This document shows, piece after piece, positions 41,768 to 50,614 of a stretch of DNA of 64,000 nt. The notes under the pieces were generated by a model. The model worked only from the letters and a program-made list of their open reading frames with translations, ran no database searches and was not told the origin of the DNA. Position numbers and translations under genes: made by a program. The DNA is taken from the NCBI RefSeq assembly GCF_031454155.1, contig NZ_JAVDQG010000001.1:1-64000 (forward strand). Direction: 5' to 3'. The stretch comes from Desmospora profundinema (GTDB lineage: Bacteria > Bacillota > Bacilli > Thermoactinomycetales > DSM-45169). Position 1 is the first letter of the stretch. Each line of letters opens with the position of its first letter.

Positions 41768-43012
41768 TTAAGTTTTCAACGTTTCTTTCATACGGAAGAC
41801 TGTTGTGATCCCCGCCAACAATGGCAGCAATGCCACCAACCCGATTGCCCAAGAAATATTCAATACATCGACCAGAATTCCTGCGATCAAAGCACCAAAA
41901 GCATAACCACTGTCGCGCCAGAAGCGGTAGACACCCAATGCGGAGGCTCTCCATTCGGGAGGTGAAACGTCACTGATCGCGGCCTGAAGCGTCGGGTAAA
42001 CCATGGCGGTACCCAATCCCAATAAAATGGCACCGATAACCCAAGACACAAAGGAGTCCAGAAAGAGAATCCACCAAATGGATAAGGCCTGTAGCCACAT
42101 ACCGGAGGCGATCAACCATTTGCGTCCAATCCGATCGCTCAACGCTCCCGTAAACAACTGGAAAATACCCCAAGCGGCGGGATAGAGAGCGACGATGATC
42201 CCAATTTGTCCGATAGCCAAACCCGCCGAAGCGAAAAACAGCGGAAACAATCCCCAAGCCATGCCGTCTTTTAAATTGGTGGACAAACCGGCAAAACTGC
42301 AGTTGGACAGAGTGGGGTCTTTCCACGAGGCTCTCCGGAACACGTTCCTCGTTGACATCTGTTGATTGGATTCCGTTTGATTTTGTTGTCGGGATTGTAG
42401 TTTTAAGTGGGATCCTGTGTCCGTTACCATTAGGGATAAAATCAATCCTATTCCAACAAAACCGATACCTAGATAAAACGGCTCTGGTCGTAGATGATAT
42501 TGTGACGCAATGTAGGCGGAAAGGACGGTAGCCAAGGCAACACCGATATATCCCGCAAATTCATTCAAACCGATGGCCAACCCTCTTTGTTTGGCGGTAA
42601 CCAGATCCACTTTCATATTGACTGTCATCGACCAAGTCAACCCTTGATTTATTCCCAAAAGGATATTGGCAATGACAATCCACCACCAGGAATCGGCCCA
42701 AATGACTATCAAAGGAACAAACAATCCCACGAACCAGCCGGCGATCAATACTTGCTTTCGTCCAATCCAATCAGCCATACGGCCGGCCAGGATATTCACA
42801 ATGGCTTTAGTGAACCCAAAACTGACGATAAACGACAAGGCCGCGCTTGCAGAAGCCAGGCCAAAAACCTTTTCTCCCAGAAGGGGAAGTACCGTCCGTT
42901 CCAACCCGATCATGGATCCGACAAAGAGATTAACAACGACCAGCAAGGCAAACAGAGTCAAATTTTCCTTTAAGCCGATATTTATTTGTTCTCGGGCTTT
43001 GGAATGATACAC
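41768..43012 (-). CDS. Major facilitator superfamily transporter
   Basis: Twelve hydrophobic segments and the loop motif GRMADWIGRKQVLIAGW between helices 2 and 3, repeated as GALSDRIGRKWLIASG between helices 8 and 9, identify an MFS exporter of about 414 residues. A hydrophilic central loop (SRQQNQTESNQQMSTRN) joins the halves. GTG 43012 is preferred because GGAGG lies eight bases ahead. It is the third gene of the rhodanese-hydrolase operon, so it may export a sulfur compound or act as an importer, which is inference. Confidence 0.85.
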   Translation of the reverse strand: MYHSKAREQINIGLKENLTLFALLVVVNLFVGSMIGLERTVLPLLGEKVFGLASASAALSFIVSFGFTKAIVNILAGRMADWIGRKQVLIAGWFVGLFVPLIVIWADSWWWIVIANILLGINQGLTWSMTVNMKVDLVTAKQRGLAIGLNEFAGYIGVALATVLSAYIASQYHLRPEPFYLGIGFVGIGLILSLMVTDTGSHLKLQSRQQNQTESNQQMSTRNVFRRASWKDPTLSNCSFAGLSTNLKDGMAWGLFPLFFASAGLAIGQIGIIVALYPAAWGIFQLFTGALSDRIGRKWLIASGMWLQALSIWWILFLDSFVSWVIGAILLGLGTAMVYPTLQAAISDVSPPEWRASALGVYRFWRDSGYAFGALIAGILVDVLNISWAIGLVALLPLLAGITTVFRMKETLKT

Positions 43013-43034
43013 AGGCAATGCCTCCAACTAAGAA

Positions 43035-43055
43035 GACCCCAGCTTTGGGGCCCTC
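43035..43055 (-). terminator. Weak terminator inside the sulfur operon
   Basis: CCCC and GGGG (43037-43040 and 43047-43050) form a short stem. On the minus strand it is followed by TCTTCTT. It could reduce expression of the transporter relative to the hydrolase. Confidence 0.35.
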
Positions 43056-43058
43056 TTT

Positions 43059-43796
43059 TTATTGGTTTACTTTACCCTCATTGATTTTCCTGATTTTCTT
43101 ATAGTTCTCCGGCTGCGGGGGAAGATCTTTGGTCATAAATTCCACAAACTCTTCTTTGGATTGTTTTTGCAAGGCCTTGTTCAAGCGCTTTTCAAAACCA
43201 ATCGTCGAAGAAGGTTTACCGCTTAAGAACCGACCGCAGACAGAGCCGGAATAGGCTCCTGGATAAACTTCAACGTGGTCATCCAGTTTCATCAGTTTAT
43301 TAAACAAGCTGTCATGCAGATCATAAGCCCCTTTTTTCAAGGAGGATGCAAGTTCCGTACGTCCGACATCTCCCACCATCAGCGTATGACCGGTTACAAC
43401 AAACCAGGGTTCATCTCCTCGGGGGGTATCCGAAACCAAAAGGGAGATGTGTTCCGGAGTGTGGCCGGGGGTATGCAAAATCTTGATTTTGGTATTTCCA
43501 GCCATGATCTCATCTCCATCATCCACCGCAGCAAAGTCATATTGAACATCCACAGAACGGTGCAGGATGTATGGGGCACCGGTTTGTTCGGCCAATTTCC
43601 TTCCCCCGGAAATATGGTCGGCATGCAGGTGTGTGTCAAAGACATATTCAATGTTTAAACCCAGTTTTTTGGCTTCTTCAATATAAAAGTCGATGTCTTC
43701 AACAGGATCCACTACAACCCCTTGCGCTTTGCTTCCACAGCCAAACAGATAGGAAATGGCAATCGGATTCGTGTGTAAGTATTGACGGAAAATCAT
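43059..43796 (-). CDS. Metallo-beta-lactamase-fold hydrolase, persulfide dioxygenase (ETHE1)-like
   Basis: The 245-residue protein has the THLHADH motif (H56, H58, D60, H61), a TPGHTPEHISLL with the next metal histidine, GDVGRTEL supplying the bridging Asp, and a YPGAYSGSVCGRF near the last ligand. A short N-terminus (FRQYLHTNPIAISYLFGC) is typical of the ETHE1/Blh group, which oxidises persulfides. It follows an ArsR-rhodanese gene by 15 bases, the standard layout of sulfide-responsive operons. Confidence 0.85.
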   Translation of the reverse strand: MIFRQYLHTNPIAISYLFGCGSKAQGVVVDPVEDIDFYIEEAKKLGLNIEYVFDTHLHADHISGGRKLAEQTGAPYILHRSVDVQYDFAAVDDGDEIMAGNTKIKILHTPGHTPEHISLLVSDTPRGDEPWFVVTGHTLMVGDVGRTELASSLKKGAYDLHDSLFNKLMKLDDHVEVYPGAYSGSVCGRFLSGKPSSTIGFEKRLNKALQKQSKEEFVEFMTKDLPPQPENYKKIRKINEGKVNQ

Positions 43797-43811
43797 TGTA
43801 GAGACCTCCTC

Positions 43812-44480
43812 TTATCGGCTGATCAGCTCTTTCCATTCCCGTACCCCGTCCTCCAAACGACTCGCTTCTAAACCATGAGAACGGAACTTTTGGACCGCTT
43901 CGGCTGCATAAACACAATAGCGACCGCGGCAATAGGCTATTATTTTTTTATCTTGTGGAAGTTGAGATAGATGTTGTTCCAACTCTTGTATCGGTATGGA
44001 CAACGCTCCCGGAATATGGGCAAATTCGTACTCTTCCCGATGACGAACATCGATTAATACGAGATCCTCATCTTGAAAACGTGACTTCAATTCGTCGATT
44101 CCGATCGGTTCCAGTACATCATGATTATCTAAAAACTCATCCCGAAGTTGCTTGACTTCAGCTAATAAATCGGAGCTCAGTTCCTGCATTAACAGAAGCA
44201 TTCGATTGATCTTCGGATCGGATAACCGGTAAATAGCGTAGGTACCTTTCTTTTGAAAGTGAACCAAACGGGCTTCCAGAAGGGTTTGCAGGTGCTGAGA
44301 AACATTAGCCACACTCATGCCTGTTTCACGAGACAATGTTTCAACGGTTTTGGGGCTTTGAGACAGCAGATCGAGAACTTCCAATCGACGGGGACTGGAT
44401 AATGCTTTACCGATTCGGGCAAATTGGGCGTATATTGCATCCTTAAACGAACGGGAATTCGAGTTCACAACATTTAACAC
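43812..44480 (-). CDS. ArsR-family repressor fused to a rhodanese domain
   Basis: The first 100 residues are an ArsR winged helix (RIGKALSSPRRLEVLDLLSQ, ETLSRETGMSVANVSQHLQT, KKGTYAIYRLSD). The second half is a rhodanese domain with LIDVRHREEYEFAHIPGALS and the active loop IAYCRGRYCVYAAEAV. The rhodanese Cys of CRGRYC can take a persulfide and would tell the repressor about sulfane sulfur. AAGAGGTG precedes ATG 44480. It is the first gene of the operon and so probably autoregulates it together with the hydrolase and transporter. Confidence 0.92.
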   Translation of the reverse strand: MLNVVNSNSRSFKDAIYAQFARIGKALSSPRRLEVLDLLSQSPKTVETLSRETGMSVANVSQHLQTLLEARLVHFQKKGTYAIYRLSDPKINRMLLLMQELSSDLLAEVKQLRDEFLDNHDVLEPIGIDELKSRFQDEDLVLIDVRHREEYEFAHIPGALSIPIQELEQHLSQLPQDKKIIAYCRGRYCVYAAEAVQKFRSHGLEASRLEDGVREWKELISR

Positions 44481-44652
44481 CTCTTTTCCATTTGTCTATT
44501 CAAGTATTCTATTGATTAGTATAACTCATTCTTCGGGCTTTGAACAGCAGTTTTTTTACCAAAAAAGAGGAGCTGTCCATTTAAACAGAAGGGGTTCCCA
44601 TGCGTATGTATTCTTTTTGTATACTGGCCTTAAAAAGCAAAGGGAGACGAAT

Positions 44653-44751
44653 ATGATGCAGGGAACGGAATGGAAATGGAATGAAACGATAAAGGGGTGG
44701 ACTTGTGAATGGGAGTGGTTACCGGATCATTATCATAGAGATTTCCGTTAG
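44653..44751 (+). CDS. Possible 32-residue peptide
   Basis: AAAGGGAGA lies eight bases before ATG 44653. The peptide is rich in tryptophan and acidic residues (WKWNETIKGWTCEWEWLPD) and ends HYHRDFR. No family is known. It may be a true small protein or the end of a decayed gene. Confidence 0.3.
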   Translation: MMQGTEWKWNETIKGWTCEWEWLPDHYHRDFR

Positions 44752-45285
44752 CGACCATCCCGACCAGCGGGATCAATCATTTCAAGACATTGTAAAGTTA
44801 AGAGAGGAAGAGAAGGAGTGAAGAGAAAGCGGCCGATGAGCTGCTGGAACTGTGCAACAGCACATGGAATGAAGGCGTTCCCTACAGATATAGCTGGTTA
44901 ATAACAGTCTGCGACTTCGGTTGAAGGAGGATTATTTCGGTATTAAAAATATATTTCAAGCCCCTAGAGTAAACTAAGATAAACAACATCTCCATGGTGT
45001 TAATGGGATAGGGGAAGGATACACTAATCTCCTCATCCATTGTTTCTATATCAAAGCGTGGGTATAAAGTATTTCAAGTCGGGTGTTATTCGTGTAAGTG
45101 ACCTTTGGAGTTCGGATTTGATTTACGTTAATCGAAGAACGAATCAGCCCCCCTTTTAACCTGGTCGGGGGAAAGGAACGATGCCGGGGAGGGAGGAGGT
45201 GTTGTGAAAAAAAATAAAATGTTTAAATCAAGGCACCTGCCCGCTGTAGATTCGAAGCGATCCAGTATCGGTCGTAAAAAGAAAA
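44752..45285. other. Gap without a supported gene
   Basis: No complete gene is visible. A GGAGGAGG at about 45192-45199 precedes a short basic frame that runs into the terminator at 45286, so I do not accept it as a gene. Confidence 0.4.
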
Positions 45286-45323
45286 TAAAAAATCCCCCTT
45301 CTGCATCGGCAGAAGGGGGATTT
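45286..45323 (-). terminator. Strong terminator of the NucB-domain gene
   Basis: A perfect 15-bp stem (AAATCCCCCTTCTGC, 45290-45304, with 45309-45323) has a four-base loop. On the minus strand it is followed by a long T-rich run. Confidence 0.9.
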
Positions 45324-45331
45324 CAAGATCT

Positions 45332-46729
45332 CTATTGGTTCACTCTCACATGGAAAAACTCTCCCGGATACGTTTTTCCATCGATAATTCGGTCATAAGC
45401 ATACCAAGCTGCTAACCATCTTCCTGCTGCATTATTATCCTCAGCTGAAATTCTTCGGATGGAGAAGTTACCATCTGCAAAAGCCGCGCCTTCCCACGTA
45501 GAGGCAAAGGGAAATTCATCGCATTCGGTATTTTCCGGTTTATCAGGGAGCCACTTTTCACACGCTGATCTCGTCTTTGTTCGGTTTTGTCTGTATTCCG
45601 TCGGATGGTACCTTGGGGTCAGGCGATGGAGAGCCTGGTCTCCCTCGGCTCCCGGAATCTGTTTGTTTGCCTTTGGCGGGACGGTGGAACCGGGGCGTTC
45701 CATCGCATCCTTGTAATGTTGAGCTGCTTCGTTCATCGCAGGTTCACTAAGCGAGTATTGCAGCACAGGCTTGGCTTTGGAGAAGATCGCGCCGTGTGGA
45801 AATCGTTGATCGGGAAACACAAACATATAGGGTGCTGAATCAAACCGAACAGATTCTTTTGGACTGTCTTCTGTTCGCGTTGGGAGACCGGAAGGAGAGA
45901 CGACTGACCTTACCCAGAACTCCAAATATCCCAACCGGTCAGGGTTATAATCTGTTCTGTCAGGTGGAATGGAGTAAAGTTTCTTGGTTCCAAAGCCGTG
46001 ATTTTTCCATTGTGCAACTGTTTTTTCTACGGCTGGTGTGCTCGGATCTTCTCTACAATCACCCGGATTAACCAACGATGCACAGTTTACATCGATCTTG
46101 AGTTTTGCTCCGTTCATCCTGGGGTGGGTCACTTGGATGTTATCAACGTAATAATCAAATTCTACTTCCCGTTGTCCGTTTTTGCCAAAGCCAATCAGTG
46201 TCAATCTATATTGAACATTGTAGTTAGTACATCTTGGGAACGGCAACCATCGGCATTCCCTATGAACATAAGTAAAGTTACCGGCTCGGCAAAATGCGTA
46301 ACGGTTTTTAATCCAGCCTTCTAAAGTTCCACCGGCTGGATTGTCTAGGCACTCCTGCTTGGCGATATAGTCGTATCGGAATCGAGGAGGTGTCCAAGTG
46401 TCTGCCGTTTTTACAGGAGGGTCCATTTTTACGTTGTATGTTGTTTTCTTTTTGGCTTCTCCCGCTTGTATCTCTTCCAAAGTCCTTAATGATTTTGATT
46501 TCGCCTTTCCATTCAGAAGTCCCAACTCTTCCGGTGATTTTCCCCTCTCAAGATCTTGTTTGATTTTTTCTTCATCTGAATCCAAGGGATGATAAACAAA
46601 CCAAGTGTGAGTTTCTTTATCATCCGCACCCACCGGCTTCTTGGCTTCCACTTCCGCACTTGGTGTAACGAGAAAAGCAATCAAAAGCGCGATGACTAAC
46701 ATTCTTTCCCAAATCCTCTTCCGGTACAT
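45332..46729 (-). CDS. Secreted protein with C-terminal NucA/NucB deoxyribonuclease domain (paralogue 1)
   Basis: A signal peptide (MLVIALLIAFLVTPSAEVEA) precedes a 430-residue mature protein. The middle has paired cysteines and a conserved WIKNRYAFCRAGNFTYVHRE region. The last 90 residues hold the NucA/NucB pattern: RTKTRSACEKWLPDKP, ECDEFPFASTWEGAA, and AGRWLAAWYAYDRIIDG then FHVRV. This sporulation-type nuclease uses the Asp/Glu pair in CDEFPF. It is likely an extracellular DNase for nutrient or competition. It shares length and order with the gene at 52766, about 40% identical by eye. GGAGGGATC precedes the ATG. Confidence 0.85.
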   Translation of the reverse strand: MYRKRIWERMLVIALLIAFLVTPSAEVEAKKPVGADDKETHTWFVYHPLDSDEEKIKQDLERGKSPEELGLLNGKAKSKSLRTLEEIQAGEAKKKTTYNVKMDPPVKTADTWTPPRFRYDYIAKQECLDNPAGGTLEGWIKNRYAFCRAGNFTYVHRECRWLPFPRCTNYNVQYRLTLIGFGKNGQREVEFDYYVDNIQVTHPRMNGAKLKIDVNCASLVNPGDCREDPSTPAVEKTVAQWKNHGFGTKKLYSIPPDRTDYNPDRLGYLEFWVRSVVSPSGLPTRTEDSPKESVRFDSAPYMFVFPDQRFPHGAIFSKAKPVLQYSLSEPAMNEAAQHYKDAMERPGSTVPPKANKQIPGAEGDQALHRLTPRYHPTEYRQNRTKTRSACEKWLPDKPENTECDEFPFASTWEGAAFADGNFSIRRISAEDNNAAGRWLAAWYAYDRIIDGKTYPGEFFHVRVNQ

Positions 46730-47002
46730 CAGATCCCTCCTTTGGCGTTTGGGTATATCTTCTCGGTATAATTAAAAAAACCTTCTAAATTAATGAAAAA
46801 TTAACAACTGAGCACCCCGAATGGAGTGCCGATTGTAGTTATCGATTCAATCCTTTCAGGGCATTTTTACTTTCTTTCCCTTTGAGAAAACGGCAAACAC
46901 GGATATCACAAAATCCGATCTATATACCATTGATCCCGGAAATATGCCTTTCCCTTCATTCCCGATGGTTCATACTTTGGTAAAAACGGAGGAGGGCCAA
47001 AC
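46730..47002. other. Divergent intergenic region with a 51-base gene fragment
   Basis: It separates the NucB-type gene from the subtilase gene, so it should hold both promoters. It includes a fragment (46887-46937) matching the glutamate synthase-like gene, listed separately. Confidence 0.5.
46887..46937 (+). repeat. 51-base duplicate of part of the glutamate synthase-like gene
   Basis: Forty-seven of 51 bases match 52185-52235, which encodes KTAITDITKSDLCTIDP in the FMN enzyme. Sequences on both sides are unrelated. The fragment lies upstream of the subtilase gene. Confidence 0.85.
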
Positions 47003-47025
47003 ATGAACCTTAGAAAACAGAGGAG

Positions 47026-48114
47026 TTGTCATTTTTTTTAATGAATGTCCCCAATGAACTATTGGTCAAATTTAAGCCGCGAGCTTCTTATAGGGAAATG
47101 GAAGCGACTCTACGGAAAGTGAGAGGGCGAAGAATTCAGCGGAGCCGAAATCTGGGTATCGACCGGATTCATGTCCGATGTAATATCGTTTCCGCTTGGA
47201 AGATTCTTTTCAGCCACAAAGCGGTCGCTTTTGTCGAGCCGAACTGGATTCTCCGGACTGGGTTTGTTCCCAATGATCCTTTATTTCCTACTCAATACGG
47301 AATGAGACAGATCCGGGCTCCCCGAGCATGGAACGTGACCCAGGGAAGAATGGCGGTAGCGGTGGCGATTGTAGACACCGGTGTGCAATGGGACCACCCG
47401 GATCTTGCGGCCAAAATTCTCCCTGGTTTCAATTTCGTTGCCAACGATATCAATACGAATGATGACAATGGTCACGGCACCCATGTAGCAGGGATCGCCG
47501 CTGCGATCACCAACAACCGACAGGGTGTCGCCGGCACGGCTCCCAAAGTAGGTATTCTTCCAGTCAAAGTGTTAAACCAAAACGGGGTTGGAACACTTTT
47601 CGACGTTGCTCGTGGCATCGTCTTTGCTGCCAACATGGGGGCGAGAGTGATTAACCTCAGTCTCGGTGGCCCTGTCAGGACCAATACCCTTCGAGATGCG
47701 GTTAATCATGCTTGGCAAGAGGGGGCGGTGGTGGTTGCCGCCGCTGGAAACAACGGCACCAACCTGAGGCAATACCCGGCTGCTTTCCGCAGAGCGATCA
47801 CAGTCGCCGCCACCAACGCATCCGATCGGAGGGCTTCCTTTTCCAATTTCGGCAAATGGGTAGACGTAGCCGCCCCTGGAGTCAGGATTATGTCCACCTA
47901 TATCGGAAGTCGGTATGTTCGACTTAGCGGCACGTCCATGGCGGCTCCTCATGTCTCGGGGTTGGCGGCGCTGCTGGCTGGTCAGAGGAGAAACAATGTC
48001 CGGATCCGGCGTGTAATCCAGCGCTTCGCCAACCGGATTCCGGGAACAGGTACCTTTTGGACTTTTGGTCGTATCAACGCCAACCGTTCCGTTCGCAGTC
48101 GCCGTTCCAAATAA
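47026..48114 (+). CDS. Subtilisin-type (S8) serine protease, thermitase-like
   Basis: A propeptide-like N-terminus (NELLVKFKPRASYREMEATL) is followed by the S8 domain. Catalytic Asp is in VAIVDTGVQWDHPD, His in NGHGTHVAGIAAA, the oxyanion Asn in AAAGNNGTN and Ser in LSGTSMAAPHVSG. The C-terminus is very basic (RSVRSRRSK). The reading frame has no good start. The ribosome site GGAGGAGGG and ATG 47003 (MNLRKQRSCHFF) lie one frame away, and adding one T to the eight-T run at 47032-47039 would join them. The TTG 47026 is a formal start. No clear signal peptide is visible in either version. Confidence 0.88.
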   Translation: MSFFLMNVPNELLVKFKPRASYREMEATLRKVRGRRIQRSRNLGIDRIHVRCNIVSAWKILFSHKAVAFVEPNWILRTGFVPNDPLFPTQYGMRQIRAPRAWNVTQGRMAVAVAIVDTGVQWDHPDLAAKILPGFNFVANDINTNDDNGHGTHVAGIAAAITNNRQGVAGTAPKVGILPVKVLNQNGVGTLFDVARGIVFAANMGARVINLSLGGPVRTNTLRDAVNHAWQEGAVVVAAAGNNGTNLRQYPAAFRRAITVAATNASDRRASFSNFGKWVDVAAPGVRIMSTYIGSRYVRLSGTSMAAPHVSGLAALLAGQRRNNVRIRRVIQRFANRIPGTGTFWTFGRINANRSVRSRRSK

Positions 48115-48517
48115 ATAGTGGAGCAGAGGTGGCATATGAAATGATACCGATGAAAGATCCCGAACGACAGCAGACGAGGGTACCTTTGGCATGGCGGACA
48201 TATCCATGGAAAGAGCGAATGGCAAATGACACATGTATAAAATACGAGTTTAAGAGTTTGCAAAAGATGGACTTTAAACATAAATTGAAATATCTGTGTT
48301 CACAGTCGGGGAATTTATGCAATCCGGAACCCTTAGGGGTGTTTTTCGTATAAGGAACAGATTTTTGTATATTTCAGCAAAACAGAAGGGGATCGTAAAA
48401 TACAGTTGACTAAACCAGGCACTGCCTTCGAAATGGTTCCTCAAGTGATTCATTCTTTTCACGTATATCCTTCATTTGCCTGTCAAACACTTTGAATGCG
48501 GAAAGGAGGCAAACACG
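48115..48517 (+). other. Gap upstream of two small genes
   Basis: No gene is supported. The only notable point is GAAAGGAGG at 48501-48509, the ribosome site of the next gene. Confidence 0.4.
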
Positions 48518-48703
48518 TTGTCTAAGGATTACTATCTCGCACAAGATGCTTATAAGTTGGAAGATTTGGCTGCCAAAAAATATGCGTTCTACGCCCAGAA
48601 CGCTAAAAACGCACAGGTTCAGCAACTGTTCAACCAAATTGCTCAGGATCAGCAACAAGGGGCCCAGACCTTCCGACAGATGATGAACCAATTCCCACAA
48701 TAA
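48518..48703 (+). CDS. Small helical spore-coat-like protein
   Basis: TTG 48518 follows GAAAGGAGG. The 61-residue protein (SKDYYLAQDAYKLEDLAAKK, YAFYAQNAKNAQVQQLFNQI, QQGAQTFRQMMNQF) is an all-helical, Gln-rich piece resembling the N-terminal half of small ferritin-like or CotF-type coat proteins. It is followed by a companion of similar size 16 bases later. The family call is tentative. Confidence 0.6.
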   Translation: MSKDYYLAQDAYKLEDLAAKKYAFYAQNAKNAQVQQLFNQIAQDQQQGAQTFRQMMNQFPQ

Positions 48704-48719
48704 GAAAGGAGCTTCGGGA

Positions 48720-48917
48720 ATGAACGACACGGATATGCTGTTGGATGCAGCCGAATTTGAAAAAACGACTGCGGCTACTTTTGAGCGGCTGGCAGCCGAT
48801 TGCGGGAGTGAACAGTTAAGGCAGCAGCTCCTCGAACACGTGCAAACCATACAAAACCATCAGAAACAGTTTGCTCAATTAATGGATCAACTACAGGGAC
48901 AACGAAACCCTGTCTGA
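48720..48917 (+). CDS. Small helical partner protein (coat-like)
   Basis: AAGAAAGGAGC precedes ATG 48720. The 65 residues (MNDTDMLLDAAEFEKTTAAT, ERLAADCGSEQLRQQLLEHV, QNHQKQFAQLMDQL) again form two helices of the CotF/ferritin-like type. The gene is in an operon with 48518 and ends before a strong terminator. The two may make a heterodimeric bundle. Confidence 0.6.
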   Translation: MNDTDMLLDAAEFEKTTAATFERLAADCGSEQLRQQLLEHVQTIQNHQKQFAQLMDQLQGQRNPV

Positions 48918-48980
48918 TATTTCCCTTCAAAGTTTCTTTGAGCAGTGGTTTACCTCATAGGCAACATAACCTTCAATAAA

Positions 48981-49010
48981 AAACCAGCCTGATCAACGGG
49001 CTGGTTTTAG
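48981..49010 (+). terminator. Rho-independent terminator
   Basis: AAACCAGCC and GGCTGGTTT form a nine-base stem with a nine-base loop ending in TTTAG. Confidence 0.75.
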
Positions 49011-49120
49011 TAATGAACAAATACATTAAGTACAACTGACGATTGGTTTCATAGGGCGATTCATCCGGTTCATGCATGTCCTATTTTAAGAAAGATAACG
49101 TTCCTAAAGGAGGTTATCAC

Positions 49121-49183
49121 ATGCGGAAAATAGAAGTTTACTGTGATTTTTACTACAAAAAATCCACCAACAAAAAGGAGTAG
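49121..49183 (+). CDS. Possible 20-residue peptide with strong ribosome site
   Basis: AAAGGAGG lies before ATG 49121. The peptide reads MRKIEVYCDFYYKKSTNKKE. The next ribosome site and ATG (49189) run directly into a terminator, so this resembles a short leader or decayed gene rather than a known protein. Confidence 0.25.
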   Translation: MRKIEVYCDFYYKKSTNKKE

Positions 49184-49206
49184 CCGTTATGAAACGAAAG
49201 AACCAA

Positions 49207-49235
49207 AAGGCCATCCAAAAAAGGATGGCCTTTTT
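49207..49235 (+). terminator. Rho-independent terminator
   Basis: AAGGCCATCC and GGATGGCCTT form a ten-base stem around six A, followed by five T. Confidence 0.85.
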
Positions 49236-49367
49236 ACTGGTATTCTGAAACCATTGCATCAGTCCAAAGCCATAAACACAGCCACTACTCATTCCATTCG
49301 CCTTTTTGGGTCGCATACAGTGTGGTTGACTATTTGAAAAGGGATTGGTGATCGGTCGATTAAGGTT

Positions 49368-49766
49368 TTATCTGCCTAGTACCCTTAAAGCACGAGCAAC
49401 TTTTCTTGCAAAAATAATGGGGTTTTCGACTGACTCAAAGTGAATATAGAAAAGACGGGGGTTCTCAAATAACCAGTGGTTGTGTAGGGCAGTGACTAAA
49501 ATCCCCTGTTTGCGAAGCTCTGAGATAAAGGGATTGATTTCCCGCTGCAAAATAACCGTTTCACCCAGATTTAGGGCCCTGCCTTGGCGGTCGATACTCT
49601 CAAAGCTAAAAAAGGTTGGTAAAACGAGCGGGGAACGACTTCGGCGTCCCAAAATGGTTACGGGAATGTCTCGTAATTTCTGAACCAAACAGACACCATT
49701 GACAACACTGGGAGATCCTCCAACAATATTAGCAAATTGCTGACATAGTCTTTCTAGTGCACTCAT
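49368..49766 (-). CDS. DUF1259-like protein
   Basis: The 132-residue protein has LFYIHFESVENPIIFARKVA preceded by LVTALHNHWLFENPRLFY, the conserved end of the DUF1259 (LppY/LpqO) family with its HNHW motif. Residues 10-50 include the GGSPSVVNGVCLVQK segment. ATG 49766 is chosen because AGGGGGC lies ahead, and the upstream frame comes from a transpeptidase remnant. There is no signal peptide. Its function is unknown. Confidence 0.65.
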   Translation of the reverse strand: MSALERLCQQFANIVGGSPSVVNGVCLVQKLRDIPVTILGRRSRSPLVLPTFFSFESIDRQGRALNLGETVILQREINPFISELRKQGILVTALHNHWLFENPRLFYIHFESVENPIIFARKVARALRVLGR

Positions 49767-49950
49767 AAAAAGTGCCCCCTTTTTCTTATGATGATCATTA
49801 CAGAATATGGTCGATATAAAAATGAGTTTGGAGATATACCTAAATCCTTCGAAATGTGTTTTTACATAAGTGAATGAATTGAAGGGGATAAGCAAGAATA
49901 TTAGAATCGACACGGTAGAAAAGGTGCTTTTTATTCGATCAAGGGGATGT

Positions 49951-50125
49951 TCCCTAATCAAGCCGAGGCTTGCGTATTCAGTCATCCGTCCTGAGTATCC
50001 CGATAATAATCGTCGGCTCGAATACGGTTTTGGATGAGTAAAACGAGACTTGGTCCCCCGAATAACCGATTGAGGAGGTAATCATCTCGTTCCATTTACA
50101 GGAGCCCGGATGGAGATTATCCGAA
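49951..50125 (-). pseudogene. Remnant of a second L,D-transpeptidase C-terminus
   Basis: Minus-strand translations give MERDDYLLNRLFGGPSLVLL and IQNRIRADDYYRDTQDG, then after a frame change MTEYASLGLI. These align in order with GRDEYRPKRLVRGDRGSLVL, IQNRLHAAKYYQGTQDG and MEEYIRLGLI of the transpeptidase at 30865. Most of the peptidoglycan-binding repeat is deleted and the catalytic domain is gone. It shows that a paralogue once lay here. Confidence 0.65.
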
Positions 50126-50151
50126 AAGATGAACGAAACAAACAAAGCCCC

Positions 50152-50172
50152 CTTAAGGAGGCTTTATTTATC
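50152..50172 (-). terminator. Terminator of the YjcZ-like gene
   Basis: AAAGCC, CCCTT, AAGG and GGCTTT form an imperfect stem with an A-rich left side that is the T run on the minus strand. Confidence 0.6.
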
Positions 50173-50180
50173 ATTTGGGA

Positions 50181-50324
50181 TTAGCAGTAGCCACCGCCGT
50201 AACCACCGTAGCCACCCCATACACCTGCTACCAACGCAAAGATGGTTGCAATGACCAGCAGGAAAATCAGCAGTCTACGTAAACCGAAACCATATCCATA
50301 GCCTCCGAAACCACCAATACCCAT
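50181..50324 (-). CDS. YjcZ-like small spore protein
   Basis: A 47-residue protein, too short for simple ORF lists, starts ATG 50324 after GGAGG. It has a glycine/tyrosine-rich start (MGIGGFGGYGYGFG), one membrane helix (LLIFLLVIATIFALVAGV) and a WGGYGGYGGGYC end. This is the composition of YjcZ/YtzL-type spore or sporulation peptides of bacilli. Stem-loop 50152-50172 ends it. Confidence 0.8.
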   Translation of the reverse strand: MGIGGFGGYGYGFGLRRLLIFLLVIATIFALVAGVWGGYGGYGGGYC

Positions 50325-50614
50325 AGTGGATTCCTCCCTTCAAATTCCATTCATTTGTATGATTGATGGAGAACTTTTGAATGGACGAAAAACCTGCATG
50401 TGGTGTATATAAAAAAATTCAGCACGTGTTTAGCAAGCGATTTATTTTTGGAGGAGAGGGGTTTGTACCGACTTGGTTTTTAACACTATGACGCCGGTGA
50501 TCTTGTTTTTGCCGAAGGAAAGTTGCTCGCTGCAGACATTTCGCATAATCGAATGTGGTGAGGGTATGGTTGTGGCGGATGGATTCACTAATTTTAGTGG
50601 GGCTGTGAGTGAAT
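50325..50614. other. Divergent intergenic region
   Basis: No gene is supported. It separates the YjcZ-like gene from the helical protein gene and presumably holds both promoters. Confidence 0.4.

Noticed and set aside
45204-45398. 64-codon basic frame with a good ribosome site
   Set aside because: It runs through the strong terminator and into the opposite-strand NucB-domain gene, so it is a shadow.
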